A stretch of 64,000 bases of DNA, taken from contig OY282377.1 of NCBI GenBank assembly GCA_958295785.1, forward strand, positions 1,006,394-1,070,393, read 5' to 3'. The first letter of the stretch is position 1, and each line of letters opens with the position of its first letter. Shown here piece by piece: positions 51,743 through 58,783 of this stretch. The notes under the pieces were generated by a model, which did not search any database, was not told the DNA's origin, and saw only the letters and a program-made list of their open reading frames with translations. A program made the translations under genes and the position numbers. This DNA is from an uncultured Latescibacterota bacterium. GTDB lineage: Bacteria; Latescibacterota; UBA2968.

Positions 51743-52834
51743 TAGGACTTACGCAATCACCATTGGAATATGAGGTGCTTTGAGTTGTTGTCTCAAGAAG
51801 TCAGCCAGCCCTCGGTATTTGACTTGATAAATGGTTTGTCCTGTTTGATAGGCCACCTGCTCGAGTCGAATCCAAACTAACATCGCACACCCAATATGAT
51901 TTCGTACAATGCGTGCCAACCGGCATTGACACTTTTCAAGCCCGGTCACTTGTTTGACTTCGCGGTGAAATTGCTCAATTTTCCATCTTTGGTGACACAC
52001 CTGTTGTACCACTGAAGAATCGTTTTGAGCATGGTCGTTGGTCACGACATACGCCGTGCGTCTGGCAGCAGACGCCACCCGGAATAATTTCACTTTGTGG
52101 TCTTTGGGAAACCCTCTGATTTTAATGGACTTGCCTTGTTTGCGCTCCTCTTGAGTCCAAGTTAAGCTATCTACGCGCTGGTAGGGGATTGTGCCTGCCG
52201 AATCGTCCACGCGCCGGTTCGTCTTGAGGGGACAATAATAGGTTTTTTGCATCTGCTCTATGTGTAGCATGACCGTTTTGGTCGCATACCAACTGTCCAT
52301 CAAGACCCCGGTAAAAGGAAGGTCCTTCTGATAGACCAACCCAGAGAGCATGTCCTTGAGATGATCCAATTTGGTTTTGCCATCGCCTTGCGGGTCATAA
52401 ATCCGATAGTCAATCAACCAGAACCGATCCTCTTGCGGATTGACATAGACACAGGTGACCACCCCAATGCCGTTGATGACGCCTTGGGCGTTGCCGCTAT
52501 ATTGACGGCGCACTAACGCGATCTTGCGTGCGTGTCGCTTGTCTAAAACCGTGTCATCAAAGATCACATAGCCTTTGGGCGTCAACGCGATGTGGTCTTT
52601 GACGTGTTCCCACACCAAGCGGGGTGGGATACGATCACCGGCGAGATAGCGGTTGATCATATCATGACTGAACCCTTCGCTATGGTCGGCGAAATGGGTC
52701 AGGGTATAGTTGAGGGGACTGCTAAGCAGATACTGACAGTAATCCAAACGCGTCGGTTGGCGCATTGATACCTCCTCAAAGTGATAAATTTTACGGAATT
52801 GCACCCTTTTTTAACTCAGCATGCGTAAGTCCTA
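51743..52834. mobile_element. IS701-like insertion sequence with terminal inverted repeats and AGAAT duplication
   Basis: Perfect 13-bp inverted repeats TAGGACTTACGCA (51743-51755) and TGCGTAAGTCCTA (52822-52834), flanked on both sides by AGAAT (51738-51742 and 52835-52839). The pair of AGAAT may be a 4- or 5-bp target duplication because one base is ambiguous. About 1.09 kb with a single intact transposase. Inserted just upstream of the dockerin gene, displacing any earlier promoter of that gene. Appears complete and probably recent. Confidence 0.88.
51749..52765 (-). CDS. DDE transposase, IS701-like family
   Basis: The protein has 338 residues; ATG 52765 follows GAGGAGGTATCA. Catalytic triad candidates: D70 (VIFDDTVLDK), D157 (GVLMDSWYATK) and E264 or E269 (RWKIEQFHREVKQ). 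The NDHAQNDSSVVQQVCHQRW stretch before the glutamate is characteristic of DDE_5/IS701 enzymes. Its stop codon lies inside the left inverted repeat. Intact, probably functional. Confidence 0.9.
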   Translation of the reverse strand: MRQPTRLDYCQYLLSSPLNYTLTHFADHSEGFSHDMINRYLAGDRIPPRLVWEHVKDHIALTPKGYVIFDDTVLDKRHARKIALVRRQYSGNAQGVINGIGVVTCVYVNPQEDRFWLIDYRIYDPQGDGKTKLDHLKDMLSGLVYQKDLPFTGVLMDSWYATKTVMLHIEQMQKTYYCPLKTNRRVDDSAGTIPYQRVDSLTWTQEERKQGKSIKIRGFPKDHKVKLFRVASAARRTAYVVTNDHAQNDSSVVQQVCHQRWKIEQFHREVKQVTGLEKCQCRLARIVRNHIGCAMLVWIRLEQVAYQTGQTIYQVKYRGLADFLRQQLKAPHIPMVIA

Positions 52835-52887
52835 AGAATATAACAAAGAACCCGTCCCATATCAACACATCTCCCACAAAATTGACC

Positions 52888-52916
52888 TTGACAAGCCACA
52901 GCCCTTTGCGTAGGTT
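52888..52916 (+). promoter_or_regulatory. Promoter of tRNA-Gly
   Basis: TTGACA (52888-52893), exact 17-nt spacer, TAGGTT (52911-52916). Transcription would start near 52923, eight bases before the mature tRNA. Confidence 0.7.
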
Positions 52917-52930
52917 TAGCATTGAAACGA

Positions 52931-53007
52931 GCGGGAATAGCTCAGCTGGCTAGAGCATCTGCTTGCCATGCAGAAGGTCGCGGGTTCGAATCCCGTTTCC
53001 CGCTCCA
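52931..53007 (+). tRNA. tRNA-Gly (anticodon GCC)
   Basis: Cloverleaf by eye: acceptor GCGGGAA/TTCCCGC, D-arm GCTC/GAGC, anticodon arm TCTGC-TTGCCAT-GCAGA with GCC at positions 34-36, T-arm GCGGG-TTCGAAT-CCCGT, discriminator T and an encoded CCA end (53005-53007). Reads GGC and GGU glycine codons. Flanked by its own promoter and terminator. Confidence 0.96.
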
Positions 53008-53013
53008 TTTTTT

Positions 53014-53040
53014 AACCCGTTAAATTAACGGGTTTTTTTT
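53014..53040 (+). terminator. Intrinsic terminator of tRNA-Gly
   Basis: AACCCGTTAA / TTAACGGGTT palindrome followed by TTTTTTTT, seven bases after the CCA end. Confidence 0.85.
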
Positions 53041-53054
53041 ATGGAGCAAACCGC

Positions 53055-54194
53055 TTGTCCCCTGCCCTTGTCCGAGAAATCGTCGACCTACGCCTGCCCG
53101 ATCTCGCGCTTTGGGCGCCTGGCCCGCACATGCTCACCCCGGCGGTTCGCCGAGTTTTGCAAACCTATCAGACGACCTATTCCCACCGATCCGCTGCATT
53201 CAAAGCCTGCTATCAAAAAGCCGCGGACCTGCTGCGCGAAGTCTTTCACATCCCCCCCGGCTTTACCCCGCTCATCTTTGGTCACACCGGTAGCTACAAC
53301 TGGGAAATGGTCGCCGCCAACACCCCGCGCAATTGTACGACATTGGGCATGGACATCGGCGCGTTTTCCAAAAAATGGGCACAAGTGTTCCAAAGTCGCG
53401 GGCGTCAAATCGATGTCTTAAAAGCCAACTGGGGCGAAGGTATCTCCGACCAAACATGGGCGGATGCGATTTCCAAATCCTACGGCTTGGCCCTTCTGAC
53501 CCACAACGAAACCTCCACAGGCGTGATGTTGCCCATCCAAGAAATGTGCGACGCGGTGCGACGCATATCCCCCCAAACCCTGATCGCCATTGACGCCGTG
53601 AGCATCGCTGGCGCGGCAAACACACCGATTAAAACCCTGCGCCCGGACTACTATTTTTGGAGCCTGCAAAAAGACTTTGCGTGCCCGACTATCGGCTCTG
53701 TGATGGTCGTATCTGACCGCGCCTTTGACATGGCCGCCAACACCCCAGAACGCGGGTATGTCCTCGACCTCATCGAATGGTGTGCGCGTGCGGAAACGGC
53801 CCAAACCCCGATGACCGTCGCGGACCTGACCTTGCAATGCCTGATCGCGCGCCTCGAAGAAATGAAGCGCGAAGGCGACCAACGCTTCAAACGCCATCGC
53901 AACCTCGCCGCCATGCACCGCGAGTGGGCCGCCGCGCACGGCTTGCGCCTCATCGCCCAACCGGGATACGAGAGCCTGACCGTGAGTGCCATCCGTTTGC
54001 CCCGCCATATTTCGGGTTCGGATTTCGTCGCCAAAGCACGGGCATTGCTCAACGTGCAACTCGGCGCGGGGTATGGCGAGACCGTGGCCCGCGCCTTTCG
54101 CATTGCGGCGATGGGGCACACGTCTGAACGCGATATGCAGCGCGTGCTCGAGGGCCTCTCGCTCCTGCTCGCCAACTGGTCACAACTCGAGTAA
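53055..54194 (+). CDS. Class V aminotransferase (alanine-glyoxylate / serine-pyruvate type)
   Basis: The protein has 379 residues. TTG 53055 with ATGGAGCAAACCGC upstream is the best start; no in-frame ATG is near. PLP-dependent fold-type I: APGPHMLTP, SHRSAAFKACYQKAAD, GHTGSYNWEMVAANT, HNETSTGVMLPIQEMCDA, IDAVSIAGA and the Schiff-base lysine K206 in FWSLQKDFACPTIGSVMVV. Transfers an amino group between alanine/serine and glyoxylate or pyruvate. Begins only 15 bases after the tRNA terminator. Which amino donor is used cannot be told. Confidence 0.88.
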   Translation: MSPALVREIVDLRLPDLALWAPGPHMLTPAVRRVLQTYQTTYSHRSAAFKACYQKAADLLREVFHIPPGFTPLIFGHTGSYNWEMVAANTPRNCTTLGMDIGAFSKKWAQVFQSRGRQIDVLKANWGEGISDQTWADAISKSYGLALLTHNETSTGVMLPIQEMCDAVRRISPQTLIAIDAVSIAGAANTPIKTLRPDYYFWSLQKDFACPTIGSVMVVSDRAFDMAANTPERGYVLDLIEWCARAETAQTPMTVADLTLQCLIARLEEMKREGDQRFKRHRNLAAMHREWAAAHGLRLIAQPGYESLTVSAIRLPRHISGSDFVAKARALLNVQLGAGYGETVARAFRIAAMGHTSERDMQRVLEGLSLLLANWSQLE

Positions 54195-54315
54195 TGCGAG
54201 ATCGCGTTGATATTGGCCTCATGTGATGCCCTCTGCTGACATCAATTGCGAATGATTACACGAATGGCGAATTGGGGGCATGGGCATTCCCAATTCTCAA
54301 TTCCCAATGACATGC

Positions 54316-54372
54316 CCTCTCTGTCATCCCTGATGGGATGACAGATATGGACAACTTAAAGCAAATTGGTAT
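54316..54372 (-). repeat. Degenerate end of the ~400-bp dispersed repeat
   Basis: TCATCCCTGATGGGATGACA then GATATGGACAACTTAAAGCA and AATTGGTATA matches the left end of the repeat in inverted orientation with substitutions. It abuts the rhomboid start. Confidence 0.6.
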
Positions 54373-54378
54373 AACGCC

Positions 54379-55203
54379 ATGCCTTCTCCCACGTCCATGA
54401 TCTGCCCGAGTTGCGGCTACCTCATCAACACCGACGAGAAACGTTGCCCGCACTGCGGCACCTATCAGCCCAACCTTTGGGGCCTCGGCCCCGCGCTGAA
54501 CCGGCTGTTCGGCGGTCGCATCGACGTCCTCACTTTGATTCCCACCGCGTGTATCGCGCTTTACGCCATCAGCCTGTTGCTCGACCTCAATGCCGCGTTG
54601 TCGATGGGCAGAGGGCTTTTCGGCATGCTCAGCCCGGGGCAACGCCCCTTGGTCGTGCTCGGCATGACATATCGCGATGCGCCGTGGTGGAGCGTGCTGA
54701 CCGCCACTTACCTGCATGGCAGCCTCCTCCACATCTTGTTCAACGTGATGTGGATTCGGCAACTCGGCCCGGACGTGGGGCATCTCTTTGGGCCCGCGCG
54801 CTATTTTATTATTTACACGGTCGCAGGGGTTGTCGGTTTTATCCTCTCCAACCTCGTTTCCGGCTATCCCACAGTCGGCGCGTCAGGCGCGATTTTCGGA
54901 CTCTTTGCCGCGCTCATCGTGCATGGTCGCAACCAAAAAACGCATATCGCCGCGCTCATGACGCGGCAGATGTGGCAATGGGCCATTCTGCTCTTTGTGA
55001 TGGGATTTCTCATGAGCGGCGTCAACAACTGGGCACACCTCGGCGGTTTTATCGGCGGTTGGCTCGCCGCGCAAGCCCTCATCTCCAACGCGCAATACCG
55101 CGAAGGCCGCATCACCATCCTCGTCGCCCTGCTTTGCCTCGCGCTCACCCTCCTCGGCTTCATCCTCTCTATCGCAACGCACTTTCCCCTGCTCCTGCCC
55201 TGA
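54379..55203 (+). CDS. Rhomboid intramembrane serine protease with N-terminal zinc ribbon
   Basis: The protein has 274 residues from ATG 54379 (ATG 54397 possible, but it would lose a residue near the first Cys pair). Zinc ribbon C9-x2-C12 and C23-x2-C26. Six membrane segments follow; catalytic S169 in VGASGAIFG and H220 in NNWAHLGGFIGGW, with the oxyanion-side HGSLLHILFNVMW. Cleaves single-pass membrane proteins within the bilayer. The cytoplasmic zinc ribbon is a common bacterial add-on whose binding target is unknown. Confidence 0.93.
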   Translation: MPSPTSMICPSCGYLINTDEKRCPHCGTYQPNLWGLGPALNRLFGGRIDVLTLIPTACIALYAISLLLDLNAALSMGRGLFGMLSPGQRPLVVLGMTYRDAPWWSVLTATYLHGSLLHILFNVMWIRQLGPDVGHLFGPARYFIIYTVAGVVGFILSNLVSGYPTVGASGAIFGLFAALIVHGRNQKTHIAALMTRQMWQWAILLFVMGFLMSGVNNWAHLGGFIGGWLAAQALISNAQYREGRITILVALLCLALTLLGFILSIATHFPLLLP

Positions 55204-55256
55204 CACCTCTTGGAACGCAGAGGTGGTTCAATCTCTCCGTGCAATCTTATTCGGGG

Positions 55257-55409
55257 ATGAGGGTCAAAAAACACGACACCTCGCGCAAACTCAACAAAGA
55301 AGTGTTGATCACAAATTTTGAACCACCCAAATTAGAACGCGAAGCCACAACAGCAGAACAACTCAAAATCCTCGAAGGCAGTCGCCCTTATGGAATCGAC
55401 GCCTCCTGA
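55257..55409 (+). CDS. Small hypothetical ORF
   Basis: A 50-residue frame, ATG 55257 to TGA 55409, ends with EGSRPYGIDAS. Hydrophilic and charged, with no recognised domain, and the only Shine-Dalgarno-like sequence is too close to the ATG. It lies between convergent genes. Could be a fragment or chance. Confidence 0.3.
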   Translation: MRVKKHDTSRKLNKEVLITNFEPPKLEREATTAEQLKILEGSRPYGIDAS

Positions 55410-55450
55410 AACATTTCTCCCTTCCTCCATCCTCTCTCCAATCCTCGCGT

Positions 55451-57067
55451 TCATCCTCTCTTTTTCATCAACCTCACATCCACGGGTTCGGGCAGCCATG
55501 AAGCGGCGATGCCCAAGTCGCTGTGAATGACCTGTGCCGCGTTATAGCCCGGCAACCCGGTCACATTGCCGCCGGGGTGGCAGCACGATCCGCAAAGATA
55601 CAGCCCGTCAAAACAGCCGCGATAGTGCCCCGCGCCGGGAAAGGGGCGATGGTATCCCACTTGCCCGTGTGTCAACGCGCCGATGAGCAAATCGCCTTGC
55701 CGCATATTGGGCAATGCGCGTTCGACATCCAAGGGACTGCGGACAAACGAATCGATGGTGCAATTCCGCAAATTGGGCGCGTACTCCGTCCACATCGCCA
55801 GCATATCCCGACCAACCGCATCGCGTTGGCGATCCCAATTTGCGGCATCGCCCGCCAGCGCGAAGGGCAGTTTCTGCCACATAAAAGCCGCGTGCTTTCC
55901 CGGCGGGGCCTGCGTCTCGTCAAAGCGCGTCGGGCACGCGCCCCACATCACTGTCGGCGGAATCGTTCCCTTTTCGTGGTGCGCCACAATGTCCAAAAAC
56001 TGATCCGCACGCTCCAGTCCCAAAATGACCATCAGCGCGTCCTCGAGGTCCGGATGATCTCGCGCTGCGCGGTAATGCGGGGCTTCGTCCAAATTCACAT
56101 GCAGCGCGAACAGCGGCGCCAGCACATTGTACTGAAATTTCTCGACCCGATTCCGCCATGGTATAGGCAAGACCTCGCGGTTGATCAAATCGAGAAATGT
56201 CTGATGCGGATTCAACCCGGAAACCACTATCGGCGCGTTGATGAACTCGCCCCCTGCGGTCTCCACGCCCACAACGCGCTTGCCTTCCACCACAACGCGC
56301 TTTGGCTCGGTTTGCAACCGCATGTCGCCGCCCAAATCGCCTATCGCAGACGCCAATGCATGCGCCAGCCCCGCTGACCCGCCTCTGCACATCTGCGCCT
56401 TTCCCTCGCTCGCCAACAGCGCAGGGATGTGGTGCCCAAACCCGGTAGCGCGCAAATCGACCTCGCGCAACCCATTGAAAAACAGCAACCCCGCCCGAAT
56501 GACCGGATGCTCAAACTCCCGATTCACAAACTCGAGGGGCGAAAGCGCGCCGACCTCGAGCAACAGCCTGCCCTCTCGGGTCTGCGACAAAATTTTGCGC
56601 CGCAACCCGTGCGGCAAGGGCGGCGCCTGCGCCTCTGCGGACAGGATATTGCCTACAATGGGCACAAACGCATCGCGCCACTGCCGAAGCGCGCGTGCAT
56701 CCCGTTTGCTGAAGCGCGCAAAACTGTCTTCGGTGCGATCAAAATCCTTCCACCATTTCAGCACCTCGCCATTTTTGAGCACGAGGGCGACATTGAGTTC
56801 GGGTTCGATATACTGCGCGCCATAGCGTTCGAGGTCCAAATCGTCAAACCACGGCATGTGCGTGATGCCGCGGTGAAAAAAAGAATGCGTATTGTGCAAA
56901 AAACCCGGATAGCGGGGGTCTTCAACCGTGGCCAGCCCGCCTCCGGGAGTGTGTGATCGGTCGAGACAAACCACCTTCAGCCCCGCGCGACACAAATAAG
57001 CCTGCAAAATCAAGCTGTTGTGCCCCGCGCCGAGCACAATCGCGTCATATTCTGTTTTAACACGCAT
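55451..57067 (-). CDS. FAD-dependent oxidoreductase, phytoene-desaturase/CrtI-like
   Basis: The protein has 538 residues from ATG 57067, five bases after the FNR stop. Rossmann motif AIVLGAGHNSLILQAYL (9-25) with an acidic end-of-strand (LDRSHTPGGGLAT) and the C-terminal FAD/amine-oxidase signature LYLCGSCCHPGGNVTGLPGY. Belongs to the CrtI/CrtO-like desaturase-ketolase superfamily, but no other carotenoid gene is present. It may oxidise another substrate. Reducing power or recycling could come from the adjacent ferredoxin reductase. Confidence 0.88.
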   Translation of the reverse strand: MRVKTEYDAIVLGAGHNSLILQAYLCRAGLKVVCLDRSHTPGGGLATVEDPRYPGFLHNTHSFFHRGITHMPWFDDLDLERYGAQYIEPELNVALVLKNGEVLKWWKDFDRTEDSFARFSKRDARALRQWRDAFVPIVGNILSAEAQAPPLPHGLRRKILSQTREGRLLLEVGALSPLEFVNREFEHPVIRAGLLFFNGLREVDLRATGFGHHIPALLASEGKAQMCRGGSAGLAHALASAIGDLGGDMRLQTEPKRVVVEGKRVVGVETAGGEFINAPIVVSGLNPHQTFLDLINREVLPIPWRNRVEKFQYNVLAPLFALHVNLDEAPHYRAARDHPDLEDALMVILGLERADQFLDIVAHHEKGTIPPTVMWGACPTRFDETQAPPGKHAAFMWQKLPFALAGDAANWDRQRDAVGRDMLAMWTEYAPNLRNCTIDSFVRSPLDVERALPNMRQGDLLIGALTHGQVGYHRPFPGAGHYRGCFDGLYLCGSCCHPGGNVTGLPGYNAAQVIHSDLGIAASWLPEPVDVRLMKKRG

Positions 57068-57072
57068 GGCGA

Positions 57073-57897
57073 TTACCAATAGCGTTCCACATGTACCTGC
57101 CCGGGGTCTCTGCGCTTGTGCTCCTTAAAGCCTTCTGAAACCAGAATCTTCGTCATGTCTTCGCACATATAGGGATTGCCGCAGACAAACACATGCGTGT
57201 CTTCCGGCGTTGGATGCCCATCCCAAACCTCGTCGAGCGGGCCATCTGTCCACAAATTTTGCACATAGCCCGTATGCCCGCTCCACCCCACATGCTCATT
57301 TGCCGGGCGGCTGATTTGGGGGATGTACGTAAAATTGGCGCACAAATCCTGCATGGTCTCCAATTCCGCTCGATACCCCAAATCCCACGAATGCCGTGCG
57401 CCGTGCAGCACGACAAAGCGTCGCTCCGTGTTCTCGCGCAAGTACGTCCGCAACATGCTCATATACGGCGCCAATCCCGTGCCGGTTGCCACCATCACGA
57501 CATTTTTGTTTGGCGGCACATCTTGCAACGTGAACATCCCCGTGATCTTCGGCCCCAACCACAGGCGGTCGCCGATCTCCAGCGCGAACAACATGGGCGT
57601 CAACGCGCCTGAGCGCACCAGCGTGATATAAAATTCGAGGTATTCTGTCGCCACCGAAGAAGAGGCGATGGAATACGCCCGCCGAATCAACCCTTTGCGC
57701 GGCTCTACAAAATCCTCAACCGGATCTGAAAATTCGGTTCGCGTCGCGTCGTGCGGCAACCCGATCACGGCAAATTGCCCGGCCTCAAACACCGGCAATT
57801 CCCATCCATCGGGCGTCACGCGGAGAATAATCAAATCCGGCGTCACTTCGAGACGCTGCGTCACAACGGCATTGAGTTCGTCCTGCGGCAAATCCAT
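57073..57897 (-). CDS. Ferredoxin/flavodoxin-NADP+ reductase
   Basis: The protein has 274 residues from ATG 57897; AAAGGAGG abuts the ATG directly, so the in-frame TTG two codons later (57891, spacing six) may be the actual start. FAD-binding GQFAVIGLP and RRAYSIASS, NADP-binding VVMVATGTGLAPYMSML and C-terminal VHVERYW. Transfers electrons between NADPH and ferredoxin or flavodoxin. In an operon with a metallohydrolase (7-bp gap) and an FAD oxidoreductase (5-bp gap). Confidence 0.92.
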   Translation of the reverse strand: MDLPQDELNAVVTQRLEVTPDLIILRVTPDGWELPVFEAGQFAVIGLPHDATRTEFSDPVEDFVEPRKGLIRRAYSIASSSVATEYLEFYITLVRSGALTPMLFALEIGDRLWLGPKITGMFTLQDVPPNKNVVMVATGTGLAPYMSMLRTYLRENTERRFVVLHGARHSWDLGYRAELETMQDLCANFTYIPQISRPANEHVGWSGHTGYVQNLWTDGPLDEVWDGHPTPEDTHVFVCGNPYMCEDMTKILVSEGFKEHKRRDPGQVHVERYW

Positions 57898-57904
57898 CCT
57901 CCTT

Positions 57905-58672
57905 TCACAATTCAACAGAACTGGCATAATACGTAACAGACGCCCCCGGGTTGAGGGCCACCACTTGCGTCTTGGGCGACAGAAATGAGACCGCGTTTGA
58001 AAACGCATCGATATCCGCGGGCTGGCCTAGGGGTTCGCCATAATGACATGGAATGACGACCTCCGGTCGAATAAAACTGGCCGCCCGCGCCGCTTCTCGA
58101 ATGCCCATCGTGTATTTCCCGCCCACGGGCAAAATCGCGATCTGAGGCCCATACATTTGCCCGATCAACTGCATGTCGCTAAACACGGTGGTATCGGACG
58201 TGTCGTAAACCGAGATGCCATTGTCAAACGCCATGACCATGCCGCAAACCGCGCCATCGGGGCGAAAATACTGATCATCGGGTGCGTCTCCCAGATCCAA
58301 CGCGGGCGACATCGAAAGCGAGTGAAACGCCTGCGTGGCCGTAATGCGCGCGCCCTGCACTTCCACTGTACCCCCCGGGTTGATCGGAATGGCATTGCGC
58401 CCGATTTCAAAGCCGTGTTTCGCCGCCACCAAACACAGTTCAAAATTGCCGACAAATGTGGCCCCGGTCTTTTGACACAGGCGCAGCGAATCGCCGATGT
58501 GATCGCCGTGCCCGTGACTGGCAACCACCACATCGGCGCGCTGCACATCTGCCACCGAAAGATCGCAAGTGGGATTCTCGTCGAGCCACGGATCGAAAAA
58601 GAACACCTCGCCCGAATCGGGTTGCAACCGAAAAGACGCATGTCCCAACAACGCAATGGTAATAGATGCCAT
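57905..58672 (-). CDS. Metallo-beta-lactamase-fold hydrolase (UPF0173 type)
   Basis: The protein has 255 residues; ATG 58672 follows AGGAGTATCTC. Metal site H53-x-H55-x-D57-H58 (ASHGHGDHIGD), later AFHSLS, YDTSDTTVFSD and IPCHYG. Members hydrolyse esters or unknown small substrates; the UPF0173 subgroup lacks an assigned reaction. First gene of the FNR-oxidoreductase operon. Confidence 0.9.
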   Translation of the reverse strand: MASITIALLGHASFRLQPDSGEVFFFDPWLDENPTCDLSVADVQRADVVVASHGHGDHIGDSLRLCQKTGATFVGNFELCLVAAKHGFEIGRNAIPINPGGTVEVQGARITATQAFHSLSMSPALDLGDAPDDQYFRPDGAVCGMVMAFDNGISVYDTSDTTVFSDMQLIGQMYGPQIAILPVGGKYTMGIREAARAASFIRPEVVIPCHYGEPLGQPADIDAFSNAVSFLSPKTQVVALNPGASVTYYASSVEL

Positions 58673-58712
58673 GAGATACTCCTAAATTTTTGAAGTGATG
58701 GGCAAACCCTTC

Positions 58713-58782
58713 GGGCGGGCACAGGGGCCGCGCCCCTACGATTTCCTTTCATCCGCGTTTATCTGTGGTTGCTTTTCGCCTT
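58713..58782 (+). repeat. GC-rich hairpin repeat followed by ATCCGCGTTTATCTGTGG repeat
   Basis: GGGCGGGCACAGGGGCCGCG then CCCCTACGATTTCC, next CATCCGCGTTTATCTGTGGT and TGCTTTTCGCC. Ends against the topA stop. The same two families occur side by side near 44.9 kb. Confidence 0.65.
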
Positions 58783-58783
58783 T

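Noticed and set aside
51743-53007. Integrative element using tRNA-Gly as attachment site
   Set aside because: No integrase and no duplicated tRNA 3' end found; the nearby mobile DNA is a self-contained IS.
53041-53421. ATG 53041 frame just after the tRNA terminator
   Set aside because: Overlaps the class V aminotransferase in another frame; the aminotransferase product carries all family motifs.
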